A stretch of DNA of 64,000 nt from Gemmatales bacterium (GTDB lineage Bacteria; Planctomycetota; Planctomycetia; Gemmatales; HRBIN36), in the NCBI GenBank assembly GCA_025060195.1, contig JANXCQ010000021.1:17126-81125 (forward strand), given 5' to 3'. Positions 20,503-28,289 of the stretch are shown piece after piece. Below the pieces are notes generated by a model. The model was given only the letters and a program-made list of their open reading frames with translations, ran no database searches and was not told the origin of the DNA. Position 1 is the first letter of the stretch, and each line of letters begins with the position of its first letter. The position numbers and the translations under genes were made by a program.

Positions 20503-21974
20503 GACTCAGACAGTTCCGATGCCTGGTTCGATTGTGCCGAAGTCGTCTCGGGATTCCCGTCGCTAACCGCGGCAGACTGCCTTAGCACAGGCGTGATCGC
20601 GACTGGTGCTTCAGGTTCAGTTGAGCCAGCGGCAACTTGACCAAGGGCCGACAAGTTACTCGTGCTTTTCGCCTTGTCACTCACCGTCGGAGTACTGTTT
20701 GGCGCTTGGCTCGCTTGCTCCGCATCCGCCAGGAGCGATTCTCCTTCCTTTGTGCTTACGTCTTCCTTCACAGTCGAAGGCGACATGAGTTGAGCGGGGG
20801 GCAAATCGGGTGCGGATGTGCTCGACGCTATGGCTTTTGCCTGACGCGCCTTCCATTCGCTCACTCGCTGAGAAATCCGCCGCAGGATTGCCTGTGGATC
20901 TTTCCTTTTGGGAGGCATCTCTGCCTCGCTCGGAGGCGGAATGGGCGCCCAAGTCCACGCCGACAGGGCACCGATAACTTCCTTAGGCGTCTGAAACCGC
21001 TCCAGCCGCGACTTCGCCATCATCTTTTCTACCACCGCTTCCATCTCCGGCGGCACGTCCGGGCGGAACGAACGAATGGGCGGCGGCTTGCGGACTTGGT
21101 GCCATAACAATTTCTGGGCCACCGTTCCTTCCTCAAACGGCGCTCGTCCAGTCAAGAGAAAATAGAACGTTGCCCCCAGGCTGTAAATGTCCGAACGAAT
21201 ATCTACCTCATAAGGCGTGGTCGCCTGTTCAGGGGAGATGTAGTCAGCGGTTCCGATCACAGCGTTTTCGTCATAACGTTTCGTCAGCTCGTACCGCTCT
21301 TCAAAAAAGCGGGCTAACCCCATGTCCAAAATTTTCACCACTCCCTGCCGACTAAGCAATAAGTTACCTGGCTTGATATCCCGGTGCACCCAACCGGCTT
21401 CGTAAGCATGCTCCAAACCCGCGGCAGTTTGCGCTATGTAGTGCGCTGCGCGGCGAATCTCGAGAGGCCCGTGTCTTTTCACCAACTGATGCAAACTCAC
21501 TCCATCCACGTACTCCATGACCAGAAAATGCACCTTATCGTTGCGATCAACATCATAAGCCCGAACAATGTTGGGATGATCAAGGGCGGCAATAGCACGG
21601 GCCTCTCGGTAAAACCGCTCCACCGCCTCGGTGTCATTTGCATTGATGGGCAAAATTTTCAGCGCTACCAACCTACCCATGTAAACGTGTTCGCACAACA
21701 AGACGCTGCCCATGCCACCCGAACCCAAAAGCTCCAATAGCTTATATTTGCCAGCCACTAAAAAACCGCGATATTTACCCTGCAGCAGCTGATTAGCTTG
21801 CAACTTGGTCAGCACACCATCCTGCACCATGCGCTCAGCGAGCGCTCTCGCCGAATCAGGAGCTGCCTGTTGCAACTGAAGATACTCCCAGTACGCATCG
21901 AGGAGCTCTTCCCCGATCAGGCCGCTCCTACGCACTAGCAACAAAAAATCAGCACTGCTAGTCGGCGGGGACAT
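20499..21974 (-). CDS. Serine/threonine protein kinase
   Basis: A 491-residue Hanks-type kinase. An N-terminal module at about residues 8-75 precedes the catalytic domain and resembles that of the kinase at 45068. Catalytic features are the glycine loop LGSGGMGSV, Lys106 in ALKIL, HRD at 197-199 followed by IKPGN, and DMG at 217-219 in place of the usual DFG. SPEQ marks the end of the activation segment. The C-terminal 150 residues are rich in Ser, Ala, Glu and Pro with no membrane helix, so this kinase is probably cytoplasmic. Its substrate is unknown; the FHA protein at 15556 is a plausible reader. Confidence 0.95.
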   Translation of the reverse strand: MSPPTSSADFLLLVRRSGLIGEELLDAYWEYLQLQQAAPDSARALAERMVQDGVLTKLQANQLLQGKYRGFLVAGKYKLLELLGSGGMGSVLLCEHVYMGRLVALKILPINANDTEAVERFYREARAIAALDHPNIVRAYDVDRNDKVHFLVMEYVDGVSLHQLVKRHGPLEIRRAAHYIAQTAAGLEHAYEAGWVHRDIKPGNLLLSRQGVVKILDMGLARFFEERYELTKRYDENAVIGTADYISPEQATTPYEVDIRSDIYSLGATFYFLLTGRAPFEEGTVAQKLLWHQVRKPPPIRSFRPDVPPEMEAVVEKMMAKSRLERFQTPKEVIGALSAWTWAPIPPPSEAEMPPKRKDPQAILRRISQRVSEWKARQAKAIASSTSAPDLPPAQLMSPSTVKEDVSTKEGESLLADAEQASQAPNSTPTVSDKAKSTSNLSALGQVAAGSTEPEAPVAITPVLRQSAAVSDGNPETTSAQSNQASELSES

Positions 21975-22078
21975 AACTAAAGATGAGCCTCACCATGGTA
22001 TCTCTTGCCTTCGGCAAGAAATCTCAGTAGCCTCAGCAGGTCTTGCATACCCTGGGCGCAAACCCCATTCTTATCATA

Positions 22079-22780
22079 ATGAAATTAGGTATTGAAAGCG
22101 ATAGGCCCACCATGTGGAAGCAATGTCTGCGCCATGTTCTGTTCCTGCATTGGCCCCTAGAAGCTGCGATCATTCGCAAGCATATTCCTCGTCCGCTTGC
22201 GGTGGATCAATACGAAAACCAAGCGTGGCTGAGCCTAGTTGTGGTGCGTTTGGAGATAGCGCTGGCAAGTATTCCGTGGCCTCGCCTACGATTCCCGCAG
22301 GTAAACTTACGGACCTATGTGCGCTACCGCGATCGTCCCGGCATTTGGTTTTTCAGTCTCCACCCTCACCACCAGTTCGCCTCCAACGTAGCTCGCTGGA
22401 TGACTCCTTTGCCGTTTCGGCACGCGCATGTCCATTATCAGTTGGGTCGGCACGGTGGTCGCATCCACGCCGTATGTCGGCATCGTTGTTACTTGGAATT
22501 GGACATAATGTTTACCATCACAAGCTCCACGGCCACATGCGCCACGCTCGAAACCTGGCTGTTGGAACGATACCATGTCTTCGCGGTGAACCGACGGGGC
22601 ACGTTGCTGGTCGGTAACTTTCAGCATGAACCGTGGCAAACGTTTCAGGCCCAGGTGGATAATTGCCGCTTCAGCGCAGCGCCTCTTTTGGGTCTGAACT
22701 TCCCAGCACCGCCAGTCGCGAATTTCTCCCTGGGCGTAGATGGACAATTTGGTTCCTTCCAGCCCCTCATTGGCGCCTAA
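22079..22780 (+). CDS. DUF2071 (YqjF-like) protein
   Basis: A 233-residue member of the DUF2071/YqjF family, whose biochemical role is not established. Family blocks are FLHWPLEAAIIRKHIPRPL near the N-terminus, NLRTYVRYRDRPGIWFFSL, and AHVHYQLGRHGG. ATG at 22079 was taken as the start; ATG at 22112, closer to the first conserved block, is an alternative. Neither has a strong ribosome site. The gene is divergent from the kinase. Confidence 0.78.
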   Translation: MKLGIESDRPTMWKQCLRHVLFLHWPLEAAIIRKHIPRPLAVDQYENQAWLSLVVVRLEIALASIPWPRLRFPQVNLRTYVRYRDRPGIWFFSLHPHHQFASNVARWMTPLPFRHAHVHYQLGRHGGRIHAVCRHRCYLELDIMFTITSSTATCATLETWLLERYHVFAVNRRGTLLVGNFQHEPWQTFQAQVDNCRFSAAPLLGLNFPAPPVANFSLGVDGQFGSFQPLIGA

Positions 22781-22949
22781 TTATGCTGACCATGTGGACT
22801 ATTAGAGTAAATAGCGGTTGAGAAGCTTTTGAGCTTGAAGCCTTCCTCCAACGTGTTTAAGGGCGTCCACTAGCTCGCCGATACTCCGTATGACTCGTCG
22901 GGAGGACGAAAGCCACGGGAGCTGCCGCCTAGAGCCAAGGAGGGTGCTG

Positions 22950-24221
22950 ATGTCGCGTCTCCGAACAGCCCAACATATAAATTCCGTTTCTCGCCCGTTG
23001 AAACTCGGACTCTACGCCCTGCTCGCGGGGTGGTTTTGCTCAACTTCCGCTCATGCGCAAACTTACGAAGAACTGCTACGCGAAAATGCCGTCCTCAAAG
23101 AGCGCATTCGCCAGCTGGAAAAACAGCTATCAGAGATTTCAGCCTCTGGTCCAACTGCACAAAACACCCAGCATCAACACACGCATGACGCGAATCACCA
23201 ACATAGTCCGCCACCTTTTGGGCCTCACTGGGGGCCTCAGGACTTGACCTATACTCCGCCAACCCGTTATCGCTACGTCGATCCGTTTCACCCTAACTGG
23301 TGGAAGCCACAAGACCATTATCGGCCTTATTCCTGGTATCCACCGCCCAGCCAGGGATTCTTCCGCGACCTTTTCTTTGGTCCGGTCATTGACACTCACC
23401 GCAGTCCCCGAGGTACCCCCTGGGTCCACCCCTTCACTATCGAACCGGCACAAATCCACCGCGACCTGTTCTTCTTCTATAAATTCACAAAAAACGCCGA
23501 GGGTTCTCCGGTAGATGAACATGAACTCGAAGCCCATCTCGACTGGGGACTTACACGCCGATTTGGTTTTGTCCTGGCCGCTCCCTTCCTCGGTTTGGAA
23601 GACCCTGCGGGCCATCAGACAGGCTTCAGCGACATTGAGTTCGCCCCTCGTATCGTTTGGATTGAGAGCGAAACTTTCTTCCTGGCCAGTAACATCTTCT
23701 TCACCTTCCCCACTGGCGATGCCGACCGCGACCTCGGTCGCGGAGAAGTTACTATTGCTCCCTTCGTTACCACATGGCACGATATAGGCAGTTGGCGCTT
23801 CCTCCCCTGGCGCAACTGGAACCAGATTCAACTTAACTTTGGTCCTGAAGTCGGCCTGGAAAGCGGCGATACCAGTCTCCTTTATACGGTGATGTACGCT
23901 CATTCCTTTCTCGGTCCTCGTATCATCCCGCCGCACTTTCACCATTTCCACCATCATCATGGCAATCACCACCATCACGATGAAGGCATTATTTCTCCCG
24001 TGGGCCCCGCTTATCCAGAGGGACTTATCAGCCTATTACTTGAGTTCAATGGTCAATCCGAACTATTCGGCGACCGCATCACCTACTTACAACTTTTAAC
24101 AGGTGTCAACTACGCGCTCACTGAAACCTCCGAACTTCGCTTCGGTGTAAATTTCCCCCTCAACCAGTTTGACCGCCAAATGGACATCCAATACATCTTT
24201 GCCTTCACCTGGGTTTATTAG
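22950..24221 (+). CDS. Secreted His-rich beta-barrel-like protein
   Basis: A 423-residue protein. ATG at 22950 follows AAGGAGG. Residues 1-36 are a signal peptide ending SAHA, then comes a short coiled coil at about 39-63 (leucine/glutamate heptads). A first histidine cluster lies at 75-85 and a second, with eleven histidines, at 329-343. Between and after these, the sequence has amphipathic strands of an outer-membrane barrel and ends FAFTWVY. The layout resembles planctomycete putative transporters, and the clusters suggest metal binding; both are inference. Confidence 0.62.
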   Translation: MSRLRTAQHINSVSRPLKLGLYALLAGWFCSTSAHAQTYEELLRENAVLKERIRQLEKQLSEISASGPTAQNTQHQHTHDANHQHSPPPFGPHWGPQDLTYTPPTRYRYVDPFHPNWWKPQDHYRPYSWYPPPSQGFFRDLFFGPVIDTHRSPRGTPWVHPFTIEPAQIHRDLFFFYKFTKNAEGSPVDEHELEAHLDWGLTRRFGFVLAAPFLGLEDPAGHQTGFSDIEFAPRIVWIESETFFLASNIFFTFPTGDADRDLGRGEVTIAPFVTTWHDIGSWRFLPWRNWNQIQLNFGPEVGLESGDTSLLYTVMYAHSFLGPRIIPPHFHHFHHHHGNHHHHDEGIISPVGPAYPEGLISLLLEFNGQSELFGDRITYLQLLTGVNYALTETSELRFGVNFPLNQFDRQMDIQYIFAFTWVY

Positions 24222-24584
24222 TCCGCCCGGTAGGGCAATCCTTACAATATCTTCCCATACCGGATAATCCCCTAGTGCGCGGCCGAAAAGCTAAACATTC
24301 TCTGGCTCGGTCTTGGCATATCTAAGCATATGGATTGTTTTGTTGATGTTGTCAAACGAGACCGTCTCCGAGGGAAACTAAGCAACTAATTGGCGACGGA
24401 ATTATCGAATTCAGTTCATGACTAAAAAACTCACACCGCCGCACTGCCAGGAATGCATCCACTAATAACTTATCAAACTATGGGCCAATTTAGTTGAACA
24501 TATCGCCTTGCCTCACTGCAATTTCAACCTAATAGTTGTATAATGGCATCCGCTGTCGGACCTAAGCAAGTGGGAGGCAACCAG
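24222..24584. other. Intergenic stretch upstream of the S41 protease gene
   Basis: About 360 AT-rich bases with no gene. TATAAT at 24539-24544 could be a -10 box for the protease gene; no -35 hexamer at proper spacing was found. No RNA gene was recognised. Confidence 0.5.
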
Positions 24585-26057
24585 ATGTCCCGACACAACT
24601 ATATCTGGCTAATGACTATCTTATCAATAAGTGCAGCATCCTGGATATTCGCGCGTTCCAGTATATTACCGCCTCACGGCCCACTACAATATATCCGCGG
24701 TTTTCCCGGGTCCGACGAAACCATGGCTCCTCAGCTGGCTGTCGTAGCTCAGAGTTTTCGCCTTATTGAAGACAACTATGTTCGTGAACTCGACGACAAA
24801 GACCGCCAGCGTCTCCTCGAGCACGCTCTCCAAGGCGCTCTAGAAGCATTAGATGAACATAGCTCCTATATTCCTCCCGATGCCTTTGGAAGATTACGGG
24901 AACTCGAACAGGGACATTTCGGTGGTATAGGCATACAATTAGGCACCCATCCTCTCACGGGAGAACTGATGGTTCAATCTCCCATGCCTGATTCGCCCGC
25001 TCTCCGCGCTGGCTTGCGTAGTGGCGACATTATCCTGGAAGTTGATGGCGAAAAAATTCGCAACATAGAAGATGCCGTACGTCGTATTAAGGGTCTTCCG
25101 AAAACTAAAGTCCGTCTCACTCTGCGACCTTGGGGCGCCTCTGAGCCACGCATGGTCGAACTAGAGCGCGGCGACATCCCAATCGAAAGCCTACTAGGCC
25201 TCCAGCGTCAGCCTGACGGTCAATGGTTATTCTGGCTCAGCCAACCCCAAGCCTTAGCTTATATTCGCTTAGAAGCCTTTAATCCCACGACTTCGAGTGA
25301 ATTATATCAAACTCTCGTGCAACTTACCCAGCAAGGGCTCCAGGGGCTAATACTCGACCTGCGGGGAAACCCTGGTGGCCGCCTCGAAACAGCTATTGAG
25401 ATTGCGGAGTTATTCTTAGCTAAAGACAGTCCCATTGTCACCGTGCGAGGACGAAGGCGCAATTATGAAACCTACCGCGCGGGTCACAGCCGTGACAGCC
25501 TTTGGCGGCAAATGGGCGTCGAGCCGGGAGCCTTCCGCAACCTGCCTCTCGCCATCCTCATCGACGGACAAAGTGCCAGCGCCAGCGAAATCCTGGCCTC
25601 CGCACTTCAGGATAATCAAAGGGCCACGCTTTTCGGGCAACGCACTTTCGGCAAAGCCAGTGTCCAGACGGTTATCCCCCTGCCCCCTAGTAACCATGCT
25701 CTCAAACTCACTACCGCAGAATACCTGCGACCTTCAGGAAAGAATATCCATCGTTTCCGTACGGCTCGGGAAGACGACTCATGGGGAGTTATTCCCGACC
25801 GTATCATCCCCCTAAATCCCGAGCGGCAACAAGAGCTCCTCCTGAGTCGGCGCTTGCGCGACATGCTTTGGCAAGATCAGCATTTCCAGTTCATGGAGCA
25901 ACGTTTTCATCTAAGTACTACTCTCTTCGGTTCCGCGGGCTGTACCGTTGACCCTGACAATTACCTCTATATTCGCACACTCACAGTTCGAGAAGAATCC
26001 GACCCTGTTTTAGAGGAAGCACATCGCCATTTGGTACATGAGCTTCTAACAAAGTAA
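24585..26057 (+). CDS. S41-family carboxy-terminal processing protease
   Basis: A 490-residue CtpA-type protease that would trim C-termini of exported proteins. Residues 1-23 form an export or anchor helix. A PDZ domain spans about 110-195 (FGGIGIQL, LRSGDIILEVDG). In the catalytic core, the nucleophile is Ser332 in GQSASASE and the base is Lys357 in FGKASVQ; the 25-residue separation equals that of characterised CtpA. ATG at 24585 follows GGGAGG; an upstream ATG at 24543 overlaps the possible -10 box and is rejected. It stands alone before the flagellar operon. Confidence 0.93.
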   Translation: MSRHNYIWLMTILSISAASWIFARSSILPPHGPLQYIRGFPGSDETMAPQLAVVAQSFRLIEDNYVRELDDKDRQRLLEHALQGALEALDEHSSYIPPDAFGRLRELEQGHFGGIGIQLGTHPLTGELMVQSPMPDSPALRAGLRSGDIILEVDGEKIRNIEDAVRRIKGLPKTKVRLTLRPWGASEPRMVELERGDIPIESLLGLQRQPDGQWLFWLSQPQALAYIRLEAFNPTTSSELYQTLVQLTQQGLQGLILDLRGNPGGRLETAIEIAELFLAKDSPIVTVRGRRRNYETYRAGHSRDSLWRQMGVEPGAFRNLPLAILIDGQSASASEILASALQDNQRATLFGQRTFGKASVQTVIPLPPSNHALKLTTAEYLRPSGKNIHRFRTAREDDSWGVIPDRIIPLNPERQQELLLSRRLRDMLWQDQHFQFMEQRFHLSTTLFGSAGCTVDPDNYLYIRTLTVREESDPVLEEAHRHLVHELLTK

Positions 26058-26381
26058 TCTTAGCATCCCTATATATGCAAATTTTGCACATGATCGGCAA
26101 ATATTACCTCTAAATACTCATATAGCCCCCTTCCCCTAAAGAGCAGCTAATTTCCTCCAGTTACCCTCATTAGAAACAATTTTACCTACTAGTTTGCCAA
26201 CTGTTAAGGGTCAAATGGCGCCATACATCTTTTCGGCAACGTCAGCCCACACGCTTTTGTCCCTAAAGAACAACTGGTTTAACTATTACTCTATTCCGGC
26301 CTAATGCATTTGACATTTCTAATCCTTTCTTCAAACGTATCTGCGAGTCCCCTTTGTATCCAAGTTTTATGGGAGTCAGAA
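26058..26381. other. Intergenic stretch before the flagellar operon
   Basis: About 320 AT-rich bases with no gene. This is where an activator-binding enhancer for the sigma-54 promoter would be expected; no clear inverted repeat was recognised by eye. Confidence 0.45.
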
Positions 26382-26397
26382 TGGCACGCCGCTTGCT
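26382..26397 (+). promoter_or_regulatory. Sigma-54 promoter of the flagellar hook operon
   Basis: The sequence TGGCACGCCGCTTGCT matches the -24/-12 consensus TGGCACG-N4-TTGCW at every fixed position, with GG and GC ten bases apart as required. It lies 38 bases upstream of the fliK-like start, leaving a leader of roughly 25-30 bases. It would drive fliK, flgD and flgE and need an enhancer-binding ATPase such as the one encoded at 15556. Confidence 0.85.
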
Positions 26398-26434
26398 CTT
26401 TATTTTGTGAGATACCTAGATGACTTAACCAGCT

Positions 26435-27793
26435 ATGAGTCTTACATCTACATCAACCTTAGATGTTATCCCGACCTCTCAGATTACGGTGTCAGACATT
26501 CTGCCTTCAACAGCGCCGCAGACACCTAAGGCTCAGGAATCCGAGCTTCTACCGTTTATCGCGGCATTGTTTCAGTATTTGCAGACTGACTTGCTCCAAC
26601 AACCATTCGTGAAAAAGTTTGAGGAAAATCAGTCAGAAAAGAATGATCACTTGTCTGAGGTACTACCCGCAGAAGTTACTCATCTCGTAAACGCTTCTAG
26701 TCGCCGAAAAGAACTTTTGGCCGTTACCCCAGTGGGATCTCATGCTACCAAGACAACTCCCGAGTCATGTTCGTGCATCCCATTAGACCCAATTCCAGTT
26801 TGTATGACTTTTGATGGGAACAATAATGCAATCCTAAATTCAAGGTTTTTTCGATGCGGTACGCTAGACTATACCGCCACTATAGCCAAGGCTAATTACG
26901 CCCTATCCGGATACAGCATGGATACCTATACTAGCGGTATCATTAATCAAAGAACCAGTGCAGTCAGACCCGCCATCTCGACTACCAGTCCGGTGCCGAC
27001 GGACACTTCCTGCGACGGTCCAAGTTTTTCCCTCTCCCTTAGCGCTATTCCGTTCGTGAACAGTGCAATTTCACCTAATAACAATACGGCCAGCGCTGGA
27101 ATCAAGTATGAAATTCCTGCGAATCAAACGGATTATACCAACAAGACGTTTTTCAGCCAAAATATGCAGTCTACTAATTCCAATAATTCGTCAGCTAGAC
27201 AAGATTTCATTCGATTCGGTTCCTCTTTATCTGAATCTTTATTTGCGGCATGGGATAACTCCCTGTTTTTTTCAAGCGATGCTCTAGTGAATGTGGCCGA
27301 GGAACCTGATAACCCTCTGAGACACAAGCCTTTGACGCAAGTTCCAGCCACGCTCGGAACCGAGGAATTATTTTACACTAAGCCTCAATCAGAAAACTCA
27401 CCCGTTTATCGGCAGACAGCTCAGGCAGTCAAGGAATGCCAAGACCTTGCTGCCTCTAAGAGTCCCATACATATTCATTTACGTTTAGAACCGCCTGAAT
27501 TAGGTCATGTGATCATTCATGTTCGGATGCTAGGTAACAGCTTAGAGGCTCATTTCAGGGCAGAGCACTTGAGCACTCATACTCTCCTAGAGCAGCAACG
27601 GTCACTATTACAGGAACATCTGACCGAGCTTGGCATAAACGTCAAGACGATAGTTGTTAGTTACGATCCCGAACAACAACGCCGGTGGCGCAGTTGGTTC
27701 GAGGCGCCGATAATGAAAACAAAGCCACTAACTCGCGTGGCCAACGAATTAGCCTCCAGTAGCGAAGACGTAATAGTCAACATGACTGCCTAG
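26435..27793 (+). CDS. fliK: Flagellar hook-length control protein, FliK-like
   Basis: A 452-residue protein. The C-terminal domain at about 345-415 is the Flg_hook domain: IHLRLEPPELGHVIIHVR, then LEAHFRAEHL and LLQEHLTELGI. The N-terminal 340 residues are Ser/Thr/Asn-rich with no recognised fold, as expected of the secreted ruler part of FliK. FliK measures hook length and switches the export gate. First gene behind the sigma-54 promoter, followed by flgD 21 bases later. The gene is visibly more AT-rich than most of the window. Confidence 0.85.
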   Translation: MSLTSTSTLDVIPTSQITVSDILPSTAPQTPKAQESELLPFIAALFQYLQTDLLQQPFVKKFEENQSEKNDHLSEVLPAEVTHLVNASSRRKELLAVTPVGSHATKTTPESCSCIPLDPIPVCMTFDGNNNAILNSRFFRCGTLDYTATIAKANYALSGYSMDTYTSGIINQRTSAVRPAISTTSPVPTDTSCDGPSFSLSLSAIPFVNSAISPNNNTASAGIKYEIPANQTDYTNKTFFSQNMQSTNSNNSSARQDFIRFGSSLSESLFAAWDNSLFFSSDALVNVAEEPDNPLRHKPLTQVPATLGTEELFYTKPQSENSPVYRQTAQAVKECQDLAASKSPIHIHLRLEPPELGHVIIHVRMLGNSLEAHFRAEHLSTHTLLEQQRSLLQEHLTELGINVKTIVVSYDPEQQRRWRSWFEAPIMKTKPLTRVANELASSSEDVIVNMTA

Positions 27794-27814
27794 GTCATTG
27801 CTAAGCTAGGATGG

Positions 27815-28228
27815 ATGCCCATGAACATAGCACCTCTTACCTCTTCTCATGGTCTTCGCGAAAACCAATCATCGACCAGAAGAAGGCCCCTGGGGCGAGA
27901 TGAATTCTTGCAATTATTGGTGGCTCAATTGAAGACTCAGAATCCGATGAGTCCGTTGGACGGGGCTGACTTTGCAGTGCAGTTGGCACAGTTTTCACAA
28001 TTGGAAAACTTAATGCAACTTAATCGCAGCATGCAGCAATGGTTACAGTTGCAACAGTTAGTTCAAGCCGCCAGTCTAGTGGGCCGACGTGTTCAGTATC
28101 AATCCCTGGACAGTCAGCAGCTAAAATCCGGCATGATTACCGCAGTTCATCTCGTAAATAATGAGCTCAGGCTCCAAGTGGATAGCGAGATGGTTAGCCT
28201 GACGCAAATACGCGCCTTTTTGGCCTAA
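27815..28228 (+). CDS. flgD: Flagellar hook-capping protein FlgD (short form)
   Basis: A 137-residue FlgD. The hallmark is GRDEFLQLLVAQLKTQNPM, continuing SPLDGADFAVQLAQFSQLENLMQLN, cited here in two parts. FlgD caps the growing hook and guides FlgE assembly. E. coli FlgD has about 230 residues; this one lacks the C-terminal tudor/fibronectin-like region and ends with a short beta-rich tail at about 90-137. It lies between fliK and flgE in the sigma-54-driven operon. Confidence 0.93.
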   Translation: MPMNIAPLTSSHGLRENQSSTRRRPLGRDEFLQLLVAQLKTQNPMSPLDGADFAVQLAQFSQLENLMQLNRSMQQWLQLQQLVQAASLVGRRVQYQSLDSQQLKSGMITAVHLVNNELRLQVDSEMVSLTQIRAFLA

Positions 28229-28289
28229 ATTACCCTACTGACGAGACGGAGTAAAGGAACCTTAGGATGCAACCATCGGGAGATGAGGC

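Noticed and set aside
22043..22078. TTG start for the DUF2071 gene
   Set aside because: An ATG at 22079 gives a normal family start; the TTG has no ribosome site.
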